A stretch of 64,000 nt of DNA from Achromobacter xylosoxidans (lineage in GTDB: Bacteria; Pseudomonadota; Gammaproteobacteria; Burkholderiales; Burkholderiaceae_B): positions 62,001 through 126,000 of the forward strand of contig NZ_MTLG01000052.1 in the NCBI RefSeq assembly GCF_002192695.1, given 5' to 3'. A program made the position numbers and the translations under genes. Positions 39,313 to 49,660 of the stretch are shown one piece after another. The notes under the pieces are model-generated. The model had not been told where the DNA came from. It worked only from the letters and a program-made list of their open reading frames with translations, and did no database searches. How positions within the stretch are numbered: position 1 is the stretch's first letter; each line of letters opens with the position of its first letter.

Positions 39313-39784
39313 GAGGCGGCGGCTCGGTTTCGGATGACGAAACAAGTATAGAGAGACTGTCCAAATTTTTGGGGTCGGATAGTTACCGAACCTTCCAAGC
39401 AACGGTCGTAGAAAGGCCGATTTGCTACCTTTGACGCAACGCGGTAAATTGCTCCACTTGCATCGGTCTGCCTATCCGAAACCGGTGCGTTGAGGCGGAT
39501 TGCCAGGGTCACCTCCCAGCCATCCCGCAGCAGTTACACCTGCCGTTGGCCGCGCCACAAGCGTGTGTTGCCAAGGCTTCCATTTCGACCTCCAGCGTCC
39601 CCCAGGGGCGTTTGCACTGCGTTCTGTCGAGCGTGTGCCGGGTCGGCAAGGTGTCCGGGTGGCGTGGCTCCGTGAGCCGCAAAGCGCCGGATCATGTTGT
39701 CGGGACCGGTATGGGTTCAGTTGCCGCCGTATCCGGGCGAGCAGCAGTCAGGGTTGCAGGGCCGGTACTGAAAGGAATGACAAC
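39313..39784. other. Intergenic region upstream of ilvB
   Basis: About 470 bases between divergent genes. TATACT on the minus strand (39350-39345) is a likely -10 for the FUSC gene. For ilvB, TTGACG at 39431-39436 is a possible -35 but no good -10 follows at the right distance. No leader peptide rich in Val, Leu or Ile and no attenuator hairpin with a T-run was found, although the ilvB frame itself is open upstream of the chosen start. Confidence 0.4.
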
Positions 39785-41500
39785 ATGGAACTGAATGGCG
39801 CCGATATCGTCGTGCGCTGCCTGGCCGATGAAGGCGTGGAACACGTTTTCGGCTACCCCGGCGGCGCGGTGCTTTACATCTACGACGCGATTTTCAAGCA
39901 AGACAAATTCCAGCATATCCTGGTTCGTCACGAGCAGGCCGCCGTGCACGCCGCCGATGCCTATTCGCGCTCGTCGCAAAAGGTCGGCGTCTGCCTCGTG
40001 ACCAGCGGACCGGGCGTGACCAATGCCGTCACCGGCATCGCCACCGCCTACATGGATTCCATCCCCATGGTCATCATCAGCGGGCAGGTGCCCACTGCGG
40101 CCATCGGCGAGGACGCCTTCCAGGAATGCGACACCGTCGGCATCACGCGTCCCTGCGTCAAGCACAATTTCCTTGTGCGCGACGTCAAGGACCTGGCCGA
40201 AACCATGCGCCGCGCGTTCTACATCGCGCGCACCGGCCGTCCCGGTCCGGTGCTGGTGGATATCCCCAAGGACATCACCATTGCGCAGTGCAAGTACACG
40301 CCGCCCAAGGGCGAGATCTCGATGCGTTCCTACGCGCCCGTCAACAAGGGCCACCAGGGGCAGATCAAGAAAGCCGTGCAGATGCTGCTGGCCGCCGAGC
40401 GGCCGATGATCTACACGGGCGGCGGGGTGATCCTGTCGAACGCCGCGCCCGAGCTGAACAAGCTCGTGTCGCAGCTGGGCGCGCCCTGCACCAGCACCCT
40501 GATGGGCCTGGGCGGCTACCCGGCCAGTAGCGGCCAGTTCGTCGGCATGCCCGGCATGCACGGCACGTACGAGGCCAATATGGCGATGCAGCACTGCGAC
40601 GTGCTGCTGGCCATCGGCGCCCGTTTCGATGACCGCGTGATCGGCAACCCCAAGCACTTCGCCCAGAACGCGCGCAAGATCATCCATATCGATATCGATC
40701 CCTCGTCGATCTCCAAGCGCGTGCGCGTGGACGTCCCGATCGTCGGTAACGTCAAGGACGTCCTGGCCGATCTCAGCGCGCAGTACGAGATCGCCGCGGC
40801 CGAGCACAAGCCCGCCCCGATCACCAAGTGGTGGGAGCAGGTCGAGTCCTGGCGCGGCAAGGAATGCCTGAAGTTCGCCAACTCGGACGAGGTCATCAAG
40901 CCGCAATACGTGGTGGAAAAGCTCTGGGAAGTGACTGGCGGCGACGCCTTCGTGACTTCCGACGTGGGCCAGCACCAGATGTGGGCCGCGCAGTACTACA
41001 AGTTCGACAAGCCGCGCCGCTGGATCAACTCCGGCGGCCTGGGCACCATGGGCGTGGGCCTGCCGTACGCCATGGGCGTGCAGATGGCCAATCCTGGGCA
41101 CGACGTCGCCGTCATCACCGGCGAAGGGTCGATCCAGATGAACATCCAGGAACTGTCGACCTGCCACCAGTACCGCCTGACGCCGAAGATCATCTGCCTG
41201 AACAACCGCTTCCTGGGCATGGTCCGGCAGTGGCAGCAGATCGACTACGGTTCGCGCTACTCCGAGTCCTACATGGATTCGCTGCCCGATTTCGTCAAGG
41301 TGGCCGAGGCCTATGGCCACGTGGGTCTGCGCATCGAGCGCCCGGCGGACGTCGAGCCGGCGCTGCGCGAAGCGTTCAAGAAGCACAAGGATCGCCTGGT
41401 CTTCCTGGACTTCATCACCGACCGCACCGAAAACGTGTGGCCGATGGTCAAGGCCGGCCGCGGGCTGACCGAAATGCTGCTCGGCTCTGAAGACCTGTAA
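39785..41500 (+). CDS. ilvB: Acetolactate synthase, large (catalytic) subunit
   Basis: A 571-residue ThDP enzyme that joins pyruvate with pyruvate or 2-oxobutyrate, the first common step to valine, leucine and isoleucine. It has EHVFGYPGGAVLYIYDA with the catalytic Glu in VRHEQAAVHAAD, the FAD-region GARFDDRVIG, and the ThDP motif GEGSIQMNIQELST leading to NNRFLGMVRQWQ. The start is the ATG after GAAAGG at about 39772; the reading frame is open for 95 more codons upstream but these have no family similarity. The next gene is its regulatory subunit, 11 bases on. Confidence 0.96.
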   Translation: MELNGADIVVRCLADEGVEHVFGYPGGAVLYIYDAIFKQDKFQHILVRHEQAAVHAADAYSRSSQKVGVCLVTSGPGVTNAVTGIATAYMDSIPMVIISGQVPTAAIGEDAFQECDTVGITRPCVKHNFLVRDVKDLAETMRRAFYIARTGRPGPVLVDIPKDITIAQCKYTPPKGEISMRSYAPVNKGHQGQIKKAVQMLLAAERPMIYTGGGVILSNAAPELNKLVSQLGAPCTSTLMGLGGYPASSGQFVGMPGMHGTYEANMAMQHCDVLLAIGARFDDRVIGNPKHFAQNARKIIHIDIDPSSISKRVRVDVPIVGNVKDVLADLSAQYEIAAAEHKPAPITKWWEQVESWRGKECLKFANSDEVIKPQYVVEKLWEVTGGDAFVTSDVGQHQMWAAQYYKFDKPRRWINSGGLGTMGVGLPYAMGVQMANPGHDVAVITGEGSIQMNIQELSTCHQYRLTPKIICLNNRFLGMVRQWQQIDYGSRYSESYMDSLPDFVKVAEAYGHVGLRIERPADVEPALREAFKKHKDRLVFLDFITDRTENVWPMVKAGRGLTEMLLGSEDL

Positions 41501-41511
41501 GGAGGCCACCC

Positions 41512-42003
41512 ATGAAGCACGTGATTTCCGTCCTCCTCGAAAACGAACCCGGCGCGCTGTCGCGCGTGGTGGGCCTGTTTTCCGCGCGGGGCTACAACAT
41601 CGAGACCCTGACCGTGGCGCCCACCGAGGACTCCACGCTGTCGCGCATGACCATCGTGACCACCGGCTCCGATGAAATCATCGAGCAGATCACCAAGCAC
41701 CTGAACCGCCTGGTGGACGTGGTCAAGGTCGTCGACCTGACCGAAGGCGCCCACATCGAGCGCGAGCTGATGCTCGTGAAGGTGCGCGCGGTCGGCAAGG
41801 AGCGCGAGGAAATGAAGCGCATGGCGGATATCTTCCGCGGCCGCATCATCGACGTGACCGACAAGTCCTACACCATCGAATTGACGGGGGTGCAGGAAAA
41901 AGTACAGGCCTTCCTGGAGGCCCTGGACCGCAGTGCAATCCTTGAAACCGTGCGCACCGGCGTGTCCGGCATCGGACGCGGTGAACGGATTTTGAAGATT
42001 TGA
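41512..42003 (+). CDS. ilvH: Acetolactate synthase, small (regulatory) subunit
   Basis: A 163-residue ACT-domain protein that activates the catalytic subunit and confers valine feedback inhibition. The N-terminal ACT domain begins MKHVISVLLENEPGALSRVV then GLFSARGYNIETL; the C-terminal half continues with ELMLVKVRA and ends SGVSGIGRGERILKI. AAGGAGG precedes the ATG. It belongs to the ilvB-ilvH-ilvC transcription unit. Confidence 0.97.
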   Translation: MKHVISVLLENEPGALSRVVGLFSARGYNIETLTVAPTEDSTLSRMTIVTTGSDEIIEQITKHLNRLVDVVKVVDLTEGAHIERELMLVKVRAVGKEREEMKRMADIFRGRIIDVTDKSYTIELTGVQEKVQAFLEALDRSAILETVRTGVSGIGRGERILKI

Positions 42004-42043
42004 CCGGCCTTCCAGGCCAAGCCGCACCCTACATCTGAATTAA

Positions 42044-43096
<1,053 letters not shown>

Positions 43097-43106
43097 TCCA
43101 TGCCAC

Positions 43107-43174
43107 TGCGCGGGGCCTGCCCCGCGCAATCAGGGTCGAAGCGGCATGCCTGCGAGGGCATGCCGCTTTTTTTT
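43107..43174 (+). terminator. Terminator region after ilvC (two stem-loops)
   Basis: The first stem TGCGCGGGG / CCCCGCGCA (43107-43115, 43120-43128) has no T-run. The second, AAGCGGCATGCC / GGCATGCCGCTT (43139-43150, 43157-43168), has eight T and is a classical Rho-independent terminator. Confidence 0.9.
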
Positions 43175-43274
43175 GCAGGCTTCCCGTCGATTGCTCAGGC
43201 ACGCGGCTTGCTCCGCCCCGCAAGCGGGGCCAGATGGGTTAACCTTTCAATGTTCGTTGTAAGTTATTGAGACC

Positions 43275-44048
43275 ATGCCCAATTTTTCCATGCGCGATTC
43301 CGAGAACCGCCACCGCGGCATTTACCTGCTGCCCAACGCGTTCACCACCGCGGCACTGTTCGCGGGGTTCTACGCCGTCGTGCAGGCCATGAACGACCGC
43401 TTCGAAGTGGCCGCCATCGCCATTTTCGCGGCCATGGTGCTGGACGGCATGGACGGCCGGGTCGCCCGCCTGACCAACACCCAGTCCGCCTTCGGCGAGC
43501 AGTACGACTCCCTGTCCGACATGACCTCCTTCGGCGTCGCGCCCGCGCTGGTCATGTACGAATGGATCCTGAACGACCTCGGCCGCTGGGGCTGGCTGGC
43601 CGCATTCGTCTATGTGGCGGGGGCCGCGCTCCGCCTGGCCCGCTTCAATACCAATATTGCCGTGGTGGACAAGCGCTTCTTCCAAGGCTTGCCCAGCCCG
43701 GCAGCGGGTGCGCTGGTGGCGGGCTTCGTCTGGCTGGCGGTGGACAACAAGCTGCCGATCCATGACAGCCTGATGGCCTGGGCGGCGTTCGGGCTGACCA
43801 TGTACGCGGGCATCTCCATGGTATCGAACGCGCCGTTCTTCAGCGGCAAGAGCTTTGCCCTGGGCCGCAGCGTGCCGTTCTGGGGCATCCTGCTGGTGGT
43901 GGCCGTGTTCGTGTTCGTGTCCAGCGATCCTCCGGTCGTGCTGTTCGGCCTGTTCGTGCTGTACGGCCTGTCGGGCTGGATCATGTGGGCCTGGCGCTGG
44001 AACCGCGCGCGCCGCCTGACGCAGGAACGCCGCAACCAATCTTCGTGA
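43275..44048 (+). CDS. pssA: CDP-diacylglycerol-serine O-phosphatidyltransferase
   Basis: A 257-residue integral membrane enzyme that makes phosphatidylserine, precursor of phosphatidylethanolamine, from CDP-diacylglycerol and serine. The CDP-alcohol phosphotransferase motif D-G-x2-A-R-x8-G-x3-D-x3-D is complete in DGMDGRVARLTNTQSAFGEQ followed by YDSLSD. About seven to eight hydrophobic segments are present. In many Burkholderiales pssA follows ilvC directly, as here. Confidence 0.95.
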   Translation: MPNFSMRDSENRHRGIYLLPNAFTTAALFAGFYAVVQAMNDRFEVAAIAIFAAMVLDGMDGRVARLTNTQSAFGEQYDSLSDMTSFGVAPALVMYEWILNDLGRWGWLAAFVYVAGAALRLARFNTNIAVVDKRFFQGLPSPAAGALVAGFVWLAVDNKLPIHDSLMAWAAFGLTMYAGISMVSNAPFFSGKSFALGRSVPFWGILLVVAVFVFVSSDPPVVLFGLFVLYGLSGWIMWAWRWNRARRLTQERRNQSS

Positions 44049-44060
44049 TTGGCGGCAGCC

Positions 44061-44102
44061 CTGAAAGACAAGACCCGCCATCAGGCGGGTCTTGTCTTTC
44101 AG
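44061..44102. terminator. Long perfect stem-loop between convergent genes
   Basis: A 19-bp perfect stem (CTGAAAGACAAGACCCGCC at 44061-44079 and its complement at 44084-44102) with an ATCA loop lies between the convergent pssA and lipoprotein genes. It has no strong T-run on either side but is probably the shared 3' end signal for both. Confidence 0.65.
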
Positions 44103-44113
44103 GGGGCGGGAAA

Positions 44114-44632
44114 TCAGCGCCACATGAACCGGTCGTCGTCGTACATGGGGTCCGGGCCCGGATGGAAGTGCGTCAGCCTGTTGCCGTCGCGGCTCATGTA
44201 CACGTACATCAGCGAGTTCCAGACGCCGTTTTCCTTGTAACGGTACGACCAGACCACCTCGCGTTTCTCGCCCAGGCCGGCTTCCTCGATCTTGGCGGGC
44301 GGCCCGAACTCGCAGCGCACGCGGTCGGGACCCCATTCGCCTTCGCTCAGCACCTTGAAATGCGCATCCGTCAGCAGCGGCACTACCTGACCGACGCGGC
44401 CGTCGGCGCCGACATTGGTGCCCCAGGCGTACTGGCCCATGGGCTGCTGGGTCCAGATCACGCGCCGTCCGCCATTGGCCTGCGGGCATTCGAAGTTGGG
44501 CCGGCCGAACTGGGCCTGCACATCGGCGTAGGGCGTGCCGGGCGGAATCTGGGCCATGTTGGCGCATGCCGCCAGACCGGCCAATGCGGCGGCGGCGAAC
44601 GCGAGGCGGGCGCTTCTGTAATATCTAGACAT
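44114..44632 (-). CDS. Lipoprotein of unknown function, SmpA/BamE-like N-terminal pattern
   Basis: A 172-residue lipoprotein. The signal MSRYYRSARLAFAAAALAGL ends in the lipobox LAAC, with Cys23 as the lipidated residue and Asn at +3 (C-A-N). IPPGTPYADVQAQFGRPNFE then resembles the BamE/SmpA start (G-M/T-x4-V-x4-G-x-P), and two more such -FGPP- turns occur (CEFGPPAKIEE). WSYRYKENGVWNSLMYVYM is a typical beta-strand pair. No specific family could be assigned. Confidence 0.75.
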   Translation of the reverse strand: MSRYYRSARLAFAAAALAGLAACANMAQIPPGTPYADVQAQFGRPNFECPQANGGRRVIWTQQPMGQYAWGTNVGADGRVGQVVPLLTDAHFKVLSEGEWGPDRVRCEFGPPAKIEEAGLGEKREVVWSYRYKENGVWNSLMYVYMSRDGNRLTHFHPGPDPMYDDDRFMWR

Positions 44633-44708
44633 GATTCTCTCCTGACGTCGGATTGCGGCCCCGCAGCGGGGCGGGCACCCGTCACTGGGGTAATTCTATC
44701 GAATCGGC

Positions 44709-44714
44709 TATAAT
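44709..44714 (+). promoter_or_regulatory. -10 box, probable rpsO promoter
   Basis: A perfect TATAAT lies in the gap before rpsO. The -35 region (around 44685-44691, CTGGGGT) is poor. The start site would be near 44721, giving a leader of about 220 bases for rpsO, long enough for translational control by S15. Confidence 0.45.
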
Positions 44715-44944
44715 CATCGAGCTTTATCAAGTGTATTGATTTTGCAACATCCTTTGCGTAGGCCGCAGAGCTGGTCCAGGTGCCAGGCCCCGGTGTCGAA
44801 ACACCGCGTCCACACCAAGTTCCGGGCTTCTGTTTGAGTCATCAATGGCAGCAGTGAGAAAGCGAATTCCGCCAGGTCCGCGCAAAAATTTTCCAAACCA
44901 CGTCAGGGCGCCTCGGCCCTGTCGCATGTCCGAAGAGGTCATAA
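44715..44944. other. Leader region of rpsO
   Basis: About 230 bases. CCCCGGTGTCGAAACACCG at about 44791-44809 forms a small GGTGTCGAAACACC stem-loop, and GCGCCTCGGCC lies near the end. The ribosome-binding site of rpsO is weak (CGAAGAGGTC). An S15-binding pseudoknot is possible, as known for E. coli rpsO, but was not demonstrated. Confidence 0.35.
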
Positions 44945-45214
44945 ATGTCTGTAGCTGACATCAAGAAATCCGATATCGTCGCGCAATTCCAACGCGCTCA
45001 AGGCGATACCGGCTCCCCCGAAGTTCAGGTGGCTCTGCTCACCGCCCGCATCAACGAACTGACCGGTCACTTCAAAGAACACATGAAGGACCATCACTCG
45101 CGCCGCGGTCTGCTCCGTATGGTCAGCCGTCGCCGCAAGCTGCTCGACTATCTCAAGGGCCGCAATCCCGATTCGTACCGCGCACTGATCGAAAAACTCG
45201 GTCTGCGCAAGTGA
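44945..45214 (+). CDS. rpsO: 30S ribosomal protein S15
   Basis: An 89-residue primary 16S rRNA-binding protein, full length, with the S15 core [20 protein letters not shown], then [20 protein letters not shown] and [10 protein letters not shown]. It helps assemble the platform of the small subunit. It is followed by pnp after a stem-loop, the classical rpsO-pnp unit. Confidence 0.98.
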   Translation: MSVADIKKSDIVAQFQRAQGDTGSPEVQVALLTARINELTGHFKEHMKDHHSRRGLLRMVSRRRKLLDYLKGRNPDSYRALIEKLGLRK

Positions 45215-45240
45215 TCGACGGGGCTGGCTCCCCATGACGC

Positions 45241-45274
45241 AACCGTGGTCGGTGCGACGTATGTCGCGACGGCC
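45241..45274 (+). terminator. Stem-loop between rpsO and pnp (attenuating terminator or RNase III site)
   Basis: AACCGTGG (45241-45248) pairs with CCACGGTT, with a further imperfect inner stem, followed by TTTTT. In E. coli this junction has a partial terminator and an RNase III site that controls pnp; the same function is inferred by position. Confidence 0.65.
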
Positions 45275-45304
45275 ACGGTTTTTCATTTGTAAGGAATAAT
45301 CGTC

Positions 45305-47467
45305 ATGTTCAACAAAGTGACAAAATCGTTCCAGTACGGCCAGCACACGGTCGTCCTGGAAACTGGCGAGATCGCTCGCCAGGCCTCCGGCGCCGTTGTG
45401 GTGTCGGTCGAGGACACCGTCGTCCTCGCCACTGTCGTGGCTTCCAAGAAGGCCAAGCCGGGTCAGACGTTTTTCCCGCTGACCGTTGACTACATCGAGA
45501 AGACCTACGCCGCCGGCCGTATCCCGGGTGGGTTCTTCAAGCGCGAAGGCAAGCCCTCCGAGAAGGAAACGCTGACCTCGCGCCTGATCGACCGTCCCCT
45601 GCGTCCGCTGTTCCCCGAAGACTTCTACAACGAAGTCCAGGTGGTCATCCACACGCTGTCGGTCAATCCCGAAATCGATCCCGACATCCCCGCCATGATC
45701 GGCGCCTCGGCCGCGCTGGCCATTTCCGGCATCCCGTTCAACGGCCCGATCGGCGCCGCGCGCGTGGGCTACATCGATGGCCAGTACGCGCTCAACCCGA
45801 CCGCCTCGCAACTGAAGTCGTCCAAGCTGGACCTGGTTGTCGCCGGCACCGAAAACGCCGTGCTGATGGTGGAATCGGAAGCCGACCAGCTGTCCGAAGA
45901 AATCATGCTGGGCGGCGTGGTCTACGGCCACCAGCAAATGCAGGCCGTCATCAACGCCATCCACGAACTGGTGAAGGACGCTGGCAAGCCCGATTGGGAC
46001 TGGCAAGCGCCCGCCAAGGACGAGGCCCTGATCGCCGCCGTGACCTCGGCTGCCCAGGAAGGCCTGAACGCCGCCTACCAGATCCGCGAAAAGCAGGCCC
46101 GCACGACCAAGCTGCGCGAAGTGTCGGCCGACGTGTCGGCCAAGCTGGCCGCCGCCGCCGCCGAAAAGGGCGAAGCGCTGCCGGACGCCGTGACCGTCGA
46201 CAACATCATGTTCTCGCTGGAATCCGCCATCGTGCGCGGCCAGATCCTGAACGGCGAACCGCGTATCGACGGCCGCGACACCCGCACCGTGCGCCCCATC
46301 AGCGTGCGTCTGGGCGTGCTGCCCCGCGCACACGGCAGCGCGCTGTTCACCCGTGGTGAAACGCAAGCGCTGGTCGTGGCCACGCTGGGCACCAAGCAAG
46401 ACGAACAGATCATTGACGCGCTCATGGGCGAGTACCGCGACCGCTTCATGATGCACTACAACATGCCTCCGTTCGCCACCGGCGAAACGGGCCGCATCGG
46501 CGTGCCCAAGCGCCGCGAAATCGGCCACGGCCGCCTCGCCAAGCGCTCGCTGATCCCGCTGCTGCCGGCGCCTGAAGACTTCCAGTACACCATCCGCATC
46601 GTGTCGGAAATCACCGAGTCCAACGGCTCGTCGTCGATGGCTTCGGTCTGCGGCGGCTCGCTGGCCATGATGGACGCCGGCGTGCCGGTCAAGGATCACG
46701 TGGCCGGCGTGGCCATGGGCCTGATCCTGGACGGCGGCAAGTTCGCCGTGCTGACGGACATCCTGGGCGACGAAGATCACTTGGGCGATATGGACTTCAA
46801 GGTCGCGGGCACCGAAAACGGCGTCACCGCACTGCAGATGGACATCAAGATCCAGGGCATCACCAAGGAAATCATGCAAGTGGCGCTGGCTCAGGCCCGC
46901 GAAGGCCGCCTGCACATCCTGGGCAAGATGAAGGAAGCGCTGGACGGTTCGCGCGGCGAGCTGTCGGCTTTCGCTCCGCGCATGCTGACCATCAAGATCA
47001 ATCCCGAGAAGATCCGCGACGTGATCGGCAAGGGCGGCGCCACCATCCGCGCGCTGACCGAAGAAACCGGCACGCAGATCGACATCTCCGACGACGGCAC
47101 GATCGTGATCGCCAGCGTCGACGAAGCGCAGGCCAAGGAAGCCCAGCGCCGCATCGTCGAACTGACCGCCGACGTCGAAGTGGGCCAGATCTACGAAGGC
47201 GCGGTGCTGCGCCTGCTGGATTTCGGCGCCATCGTGCAAGTGCTGCCGGGCCGCGACGGCCTGCTGCACATCTCGGAAATCGCCAACTACCGCATCGCCA
47301 ACATCAACGATGTGCTGAAGGTCGGCCAGCAAGTCCGCGTCAAGGTCATCGAGGCCGACGACAAGGGCCGCCTGCGCCTGTCCATCAAGGCCATCGGCGG
47401 CATCGAGCAGCAGCAAGCCGCTGCGGCCCCCGAAGCCGCCCCGCAATCGGAACCGCAAGCTGAATAA
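45305..47467 (+). CDS. pnp: Polynucleotide phosphorylase
   Basis: A 720-residue 3'-5' phosphorolytic exoribonuclease and degradosome core. Two RNase PH-like domains (about 1-225 and 310-545) surround an all-helical linker. The second carries [20 protein letters not shown] and [15 protein letters not shown] with the catalytic Asp residues. The KH domain ([20 protein letters not shown]) and the S1 domain ([20 protein letters not shown] then [14 protein letters not shown]) follow. The Gln/Ala/Pro tail is variable in the family. Length is normal. Confidence 0.98.
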   Translation: MFNKVTKSFQYGQHTVVLETGEIARQASGAVVVSVEDTVVLATVVASKKAKPGQTFFPLTVDYIEKTYAAGRIPGGFFKREGKPSEKETLTSRLIDRPLRPLFPEDFYNEVQVVIHTLSVNPEIDPDIPAMIGASAALAISGIPFNGPIGAARVGYIDGQYALNPTASQLKSSKLDLVVAGTENAVLMVESEADQLSEEIMLGGVVYGHQQMQAVINAIHELVKDAGKPDWDWQAPAKDEALIAAVTSAAQEGLNAAYQIREKQARTTKLREVSADVSAKLAAAAAEKGEALPDAVTVDNIMFSLESAIVRGQILNGEPRIDGRDTRTVRPISVRLGVLPRAHGSALFTRGETQALVVATLGTKQDEQIIDALMGEYRDRFMMHYNMPPFATGETGRIGVPKRREIGHGRLAKRSLIPLLPAPEDFQYTIRIVSEITESNGSSSMASVCGGSLAMMDAGVPVKDHVAGVAMGLILDGGKFAVLTDILGDEDHLGDMDFKVAGTENGVTALQMDIKIQGITKEIMQVALAQAREGRLHILGKMKEALDGSRGELSAFAPRMLTIKINPEKIRDVIGKGGATIRALTEETGTQIDISDDGTIVIASVDEAQAKEAQRRIVELTADVEVGQIYEGAVLRLLDFGAIVQVLPGRDGLLHISEIANYRIANINDVLKVGQQVRVKVIEADDKGRLRLSIKAIGGIEQQQAAAAPEAAPQSEPQAE

Positions 47468-47490
47468 GCCTGCTTGACCGGTTGCATGAG

Positions 47491-47514
47491 ACGGCGCCTT
47501 CGGGCGCCGTTTTC
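47491..47514 (+). terminator. Rho-independent terminator of pnp
   Basis: The stem ACGGCGCC / GGCGCCGT with a stable TTCG tetraloop (47499-47502) is followed by a short T-run. Confidence 0.8.
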
Positions 47515-47688
47515 ATGGGCCGGCGCCGCGCCTCGGGGCCGGCTGGATTCATCTTCTTGCTTCTTCAGGCCCCGGACATCTCCCAACTGCGCCTAGCTTC
47601 CTGTAAAGTCTTGCGCGTGAGCATGGCCCCCCGACCTCGGAGGATGGCATATGCGACGTGGCGGACAGGGGGAACGGATGGGCAAGGC

Positions 47689-48414
47689 ATGACGGCGTGG
47701 GCCAGATCCGCCAGTGCCGCGGCGCTGCTTGCGGCGCTGCTGACCGGCTGCACCAGCAGCCCTGCGCCGGGTAAGGGCAGTCCCAAGAGCGAAGACATGT
47801 CCGCCGACCAGTTCGGCCAAACGGACTTCAACCGCACCGTCACGCTGGAGGTGCGCGACAACCTGGCCAGCCTGTACGTCCTGCTGGACAAGCTCTACCG
47901 CCGCAATCCGCGCGAATGGCGCAAGTCGGGCGCGCCCGACCTGGCCAAGGCGGTCTCGCTGGTCAAGCATTCCATCGAGGTCCGCATCCCGCCCAAGGAC
48001 CTGGCGGGCCTGCGCGACATCCAGATCCTGGCCGTGTCCCTGGACCCCAACTATTCGGGCGACCGGGTCGGCGCCTTCATCTACGGCCTGGCCGACACCA
48101 TCATCGCGGCCCACAACGGCAAGACCCGCCTGTACGCCACCGACGCGCTGGACGGGCAGCGGGTCTACAATGCCGCACGGAACGTCGAGGCAGCCGCCTG
48201 GCTGCTGGCGTCGCGCCGCAATGCCCAGGGCGAACCCTTGCTGCTGGCCAACGAAATGTCCCAGAACGCCACCAACCTCAGCTTTGAACGCGAATTCGGC
48301 GCCATCATTGGCCGCCTGGACCTGATCGCCAATCTGCTCGGCGAGAACGCGCGGCGTATCGGGATCAACTACGCGCAAGGTTTGCTGCTGTTCAATTTCC
48401 TGCCAGTGCGCTAA
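47689..48414 (+). CDS. Lipoprotein of unknown function
   Basis: A 241-residue lipoprotein. MTAWARSASAAALLAALLTG leads to a lipobox LLTGC with Cys21. The mature protein is soluble and mostly helical (NLASLYVLLDKLYRRNPREW, DLRDIQILAVSL-like GLRDIQILAVSLDPNYSGDR, NVEAAAWLLASRRNAQGEPL). No known family was recognised. The ATG overlaps the TGA of a 13-codon open frame starting at 47651 that has a good GGAGG site, so it may be translated by coupling. An alternative in-frame start at 47644 would place 15 extra residues before the signal. Confidence 0.72.
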   Translation: MTAWARSASAAALLAALLTGCTSSPAPGKGSPKSEDMSADQFGQTDFNRTVTLEVRDNLASLYVLLDKLYRRNPREWRKSGAPDLAKAVSLVKHSIEVRIPPKDLAGLRDIQILAVSLDPNYSGDRVGAFIYGLADTIIAAHNGKTRLYATDALDGQRVYNAARNVEAAAWLLASRRNAQGEPLLLANEMSQNATNLSFEREFGAIIGRLDLIANLLGENARRIGINYAQGLLLFNFLPVR

Positions 48415-48427
48415 CAGGATTTCCATC

Positions 48428-49645
48428 GTGATCGATATCGCTTCCATTCAGACCGCCCGCGAAAACCTGCGCGGCCAGGTGCTGAAGACCCCGTTTACCC
48501 TGTCCCGCACGCTGTCCGACATCTTCGGCGCCGAGATCTGGCTGAAGTTCGAGAACCTGCAGTTCACGGCTTCGTTCAAGGAGCGCGGCGCGCTCAATCG
48601 CATGCTGACGCTGTCGGACGACGAACGGGCCAAGGGCGTGATCGCGGTGTCCGCCGGCAACCACGCGCAGGGCGTGGCCTACCATGCCCAGCGCATGGGC
48701 GTGCCGGCCGTGATCGTGATGCCGCGCTTCACGCCTACCGTCAAGGTCGCCAACACGCGCCGCTTCGGCGCCGAGGTGGTGCTGGCCGGCGATACCTTCG
48801 ACGACGCCAAGGCGCGCGGCTACGAGCTGGCGCAGGAGCGCGGCCTGATCATGATCCACCCCTATGACGACGAGGCGGTCATATCGGGGCAGGGCACGGT
48901 GGCGCTGGAGATGCTGGAAGACCAGCCGCAACTGGACACCCTGGTCATCGCCATCGGCGGCGGCGGCCTGATCTCCGGCATCGCCACCGCGGCCAAGGCG
49001 CTCAAGCCGGGCATCGAGATCGTCGGCGTGCAGACCGAGCGTTTCCCGTCCATGTACGCCGCCGTCAAGGGCGTGTCCATGCCGCAGGGCGCCTACACCA
49101 TAGCCGAGGGCATTGCGGTGAAGTCGCCGGGCGCGCTGACCCAGCCCATCGTCACCCAGCTGGTCGATCGCCTGGAACTGGTCAGCGAAAGCGATATCGA
49201 GCACGCCATCGTGGTGCTGCTGGAGATCGAGAAATCCGTGGTCGAAGGCGCCGGCGCCGCTGGCCTGGCCGCGCTGCTGCGCGCCAAGGAAGAAGGCAGC
49301 GACCGCTACAAGGGCAAGCGCATCGGCCTGGTGCTGACGGGCGGCAACATCGATCCCCTGATGCTGGGCGAACTGATCGAGCGCGGCATGGTGCGCGCCG
49401 GCCGCCTGGCCCGCATCCGCGTGGACCTGCGCGACCTGCCGGGCGCGCTGGCCCATGCCACCAAGCTCATCGCCGACGCGCAGGCCAACATCACCGAAGT
49501 GCACCACCAGCGCGCCTTCACGTCATTGCCGGTGCGCAACGTCGAGGTGGATTTCGTGCTGCAGACGCGCGGCCATGAGCACATCCAGGAAGTGATCGAC
49601 GTGCTCAACGCGGCGGGCTTCGCCGCCAGCAACCACGACCACTGA
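48428..49645 (+). CDS. ilvA: Threonine ammonia-lyase (threonine dehydratase) with ACT domain
   Basis: A 405-residue PLP enzyme converting threonine to 2-oxobutyrate and ammonia. The PLP lysine is Lys51 (TASFKERGA), SAGNHAQG is at 75-82, and GGGGLISG is the phosphate loop near 176. A single C-terminal ACT domain (about 330-405) begins RIRVDLRDLPGALAHATKLI. Length and single ACT fit the TdcB/IlvA short form rather than the 510-residue biosynthetic form. The start is a GTG after CAGGATT. The ilvBHC genes in the same window use its product. Confidence 0.92.
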   Translation: MIDIASIQTARENLRGQVLKTPFTLSRTLSDIFGAEIWLKFENLQFTASFKERGALNRMLTLSDDERAKGVIAVSAGNHAQGVAYHAQRMGVPAVIVMPRFTPTVKVANTRRFGAEVVLAGDTFDDAKARGYELAQERGLIMIHPYDDEAVISGQGTVALEMLEDQPQLDTLVIAIGGGGLISGIATAAKALKPGIEIVGVQTERFPSMYAAVKGVSMPQGAYTIAEGIAVKSPGALTQPIVTQLVDRLELVSESDIEHAIVVLLEIEKSVVEGAGAAGLAALLRAKEEGSDRYKGKRIGLVLTGGNIDPLMLGELIERGMVRAGRLARIRVDLRDLPGALAHATKLIADAQANITEVHHQRAFTSLPVRNVEVDFVLQTRGHEHIQEVIDVLNAAGFAASNHDH

Positions 49646-49660
49646 GCGCGCCGGCGCGGT

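Noticed and set aside
39313-39784. Possible leader-peptide attenuator before ilvB
   Set aside because: No short ORF rich in Val, Leu or Ile and no terminator hairpin with a T-run was found in the 470-base gap.
39500-39784. Upstream extension of the ilvB frame by 95 codons
   Set aside because: The extra residues (Cys/Arg/Pro-rich) do not resemble acetolactate synthases; the ATG at 39785 has a ribosome site and gives the normal N-terminus and length.
44939-47458. An 839-codon open frame on the minus strand opposite pnp
   Set aside because: It mirrors pnp exactly; the product has an Arg/His/Gly/Asp-rich composition from GC-rich antisense codons and no family resemblance. pnp on the plus strand is unambiguous.
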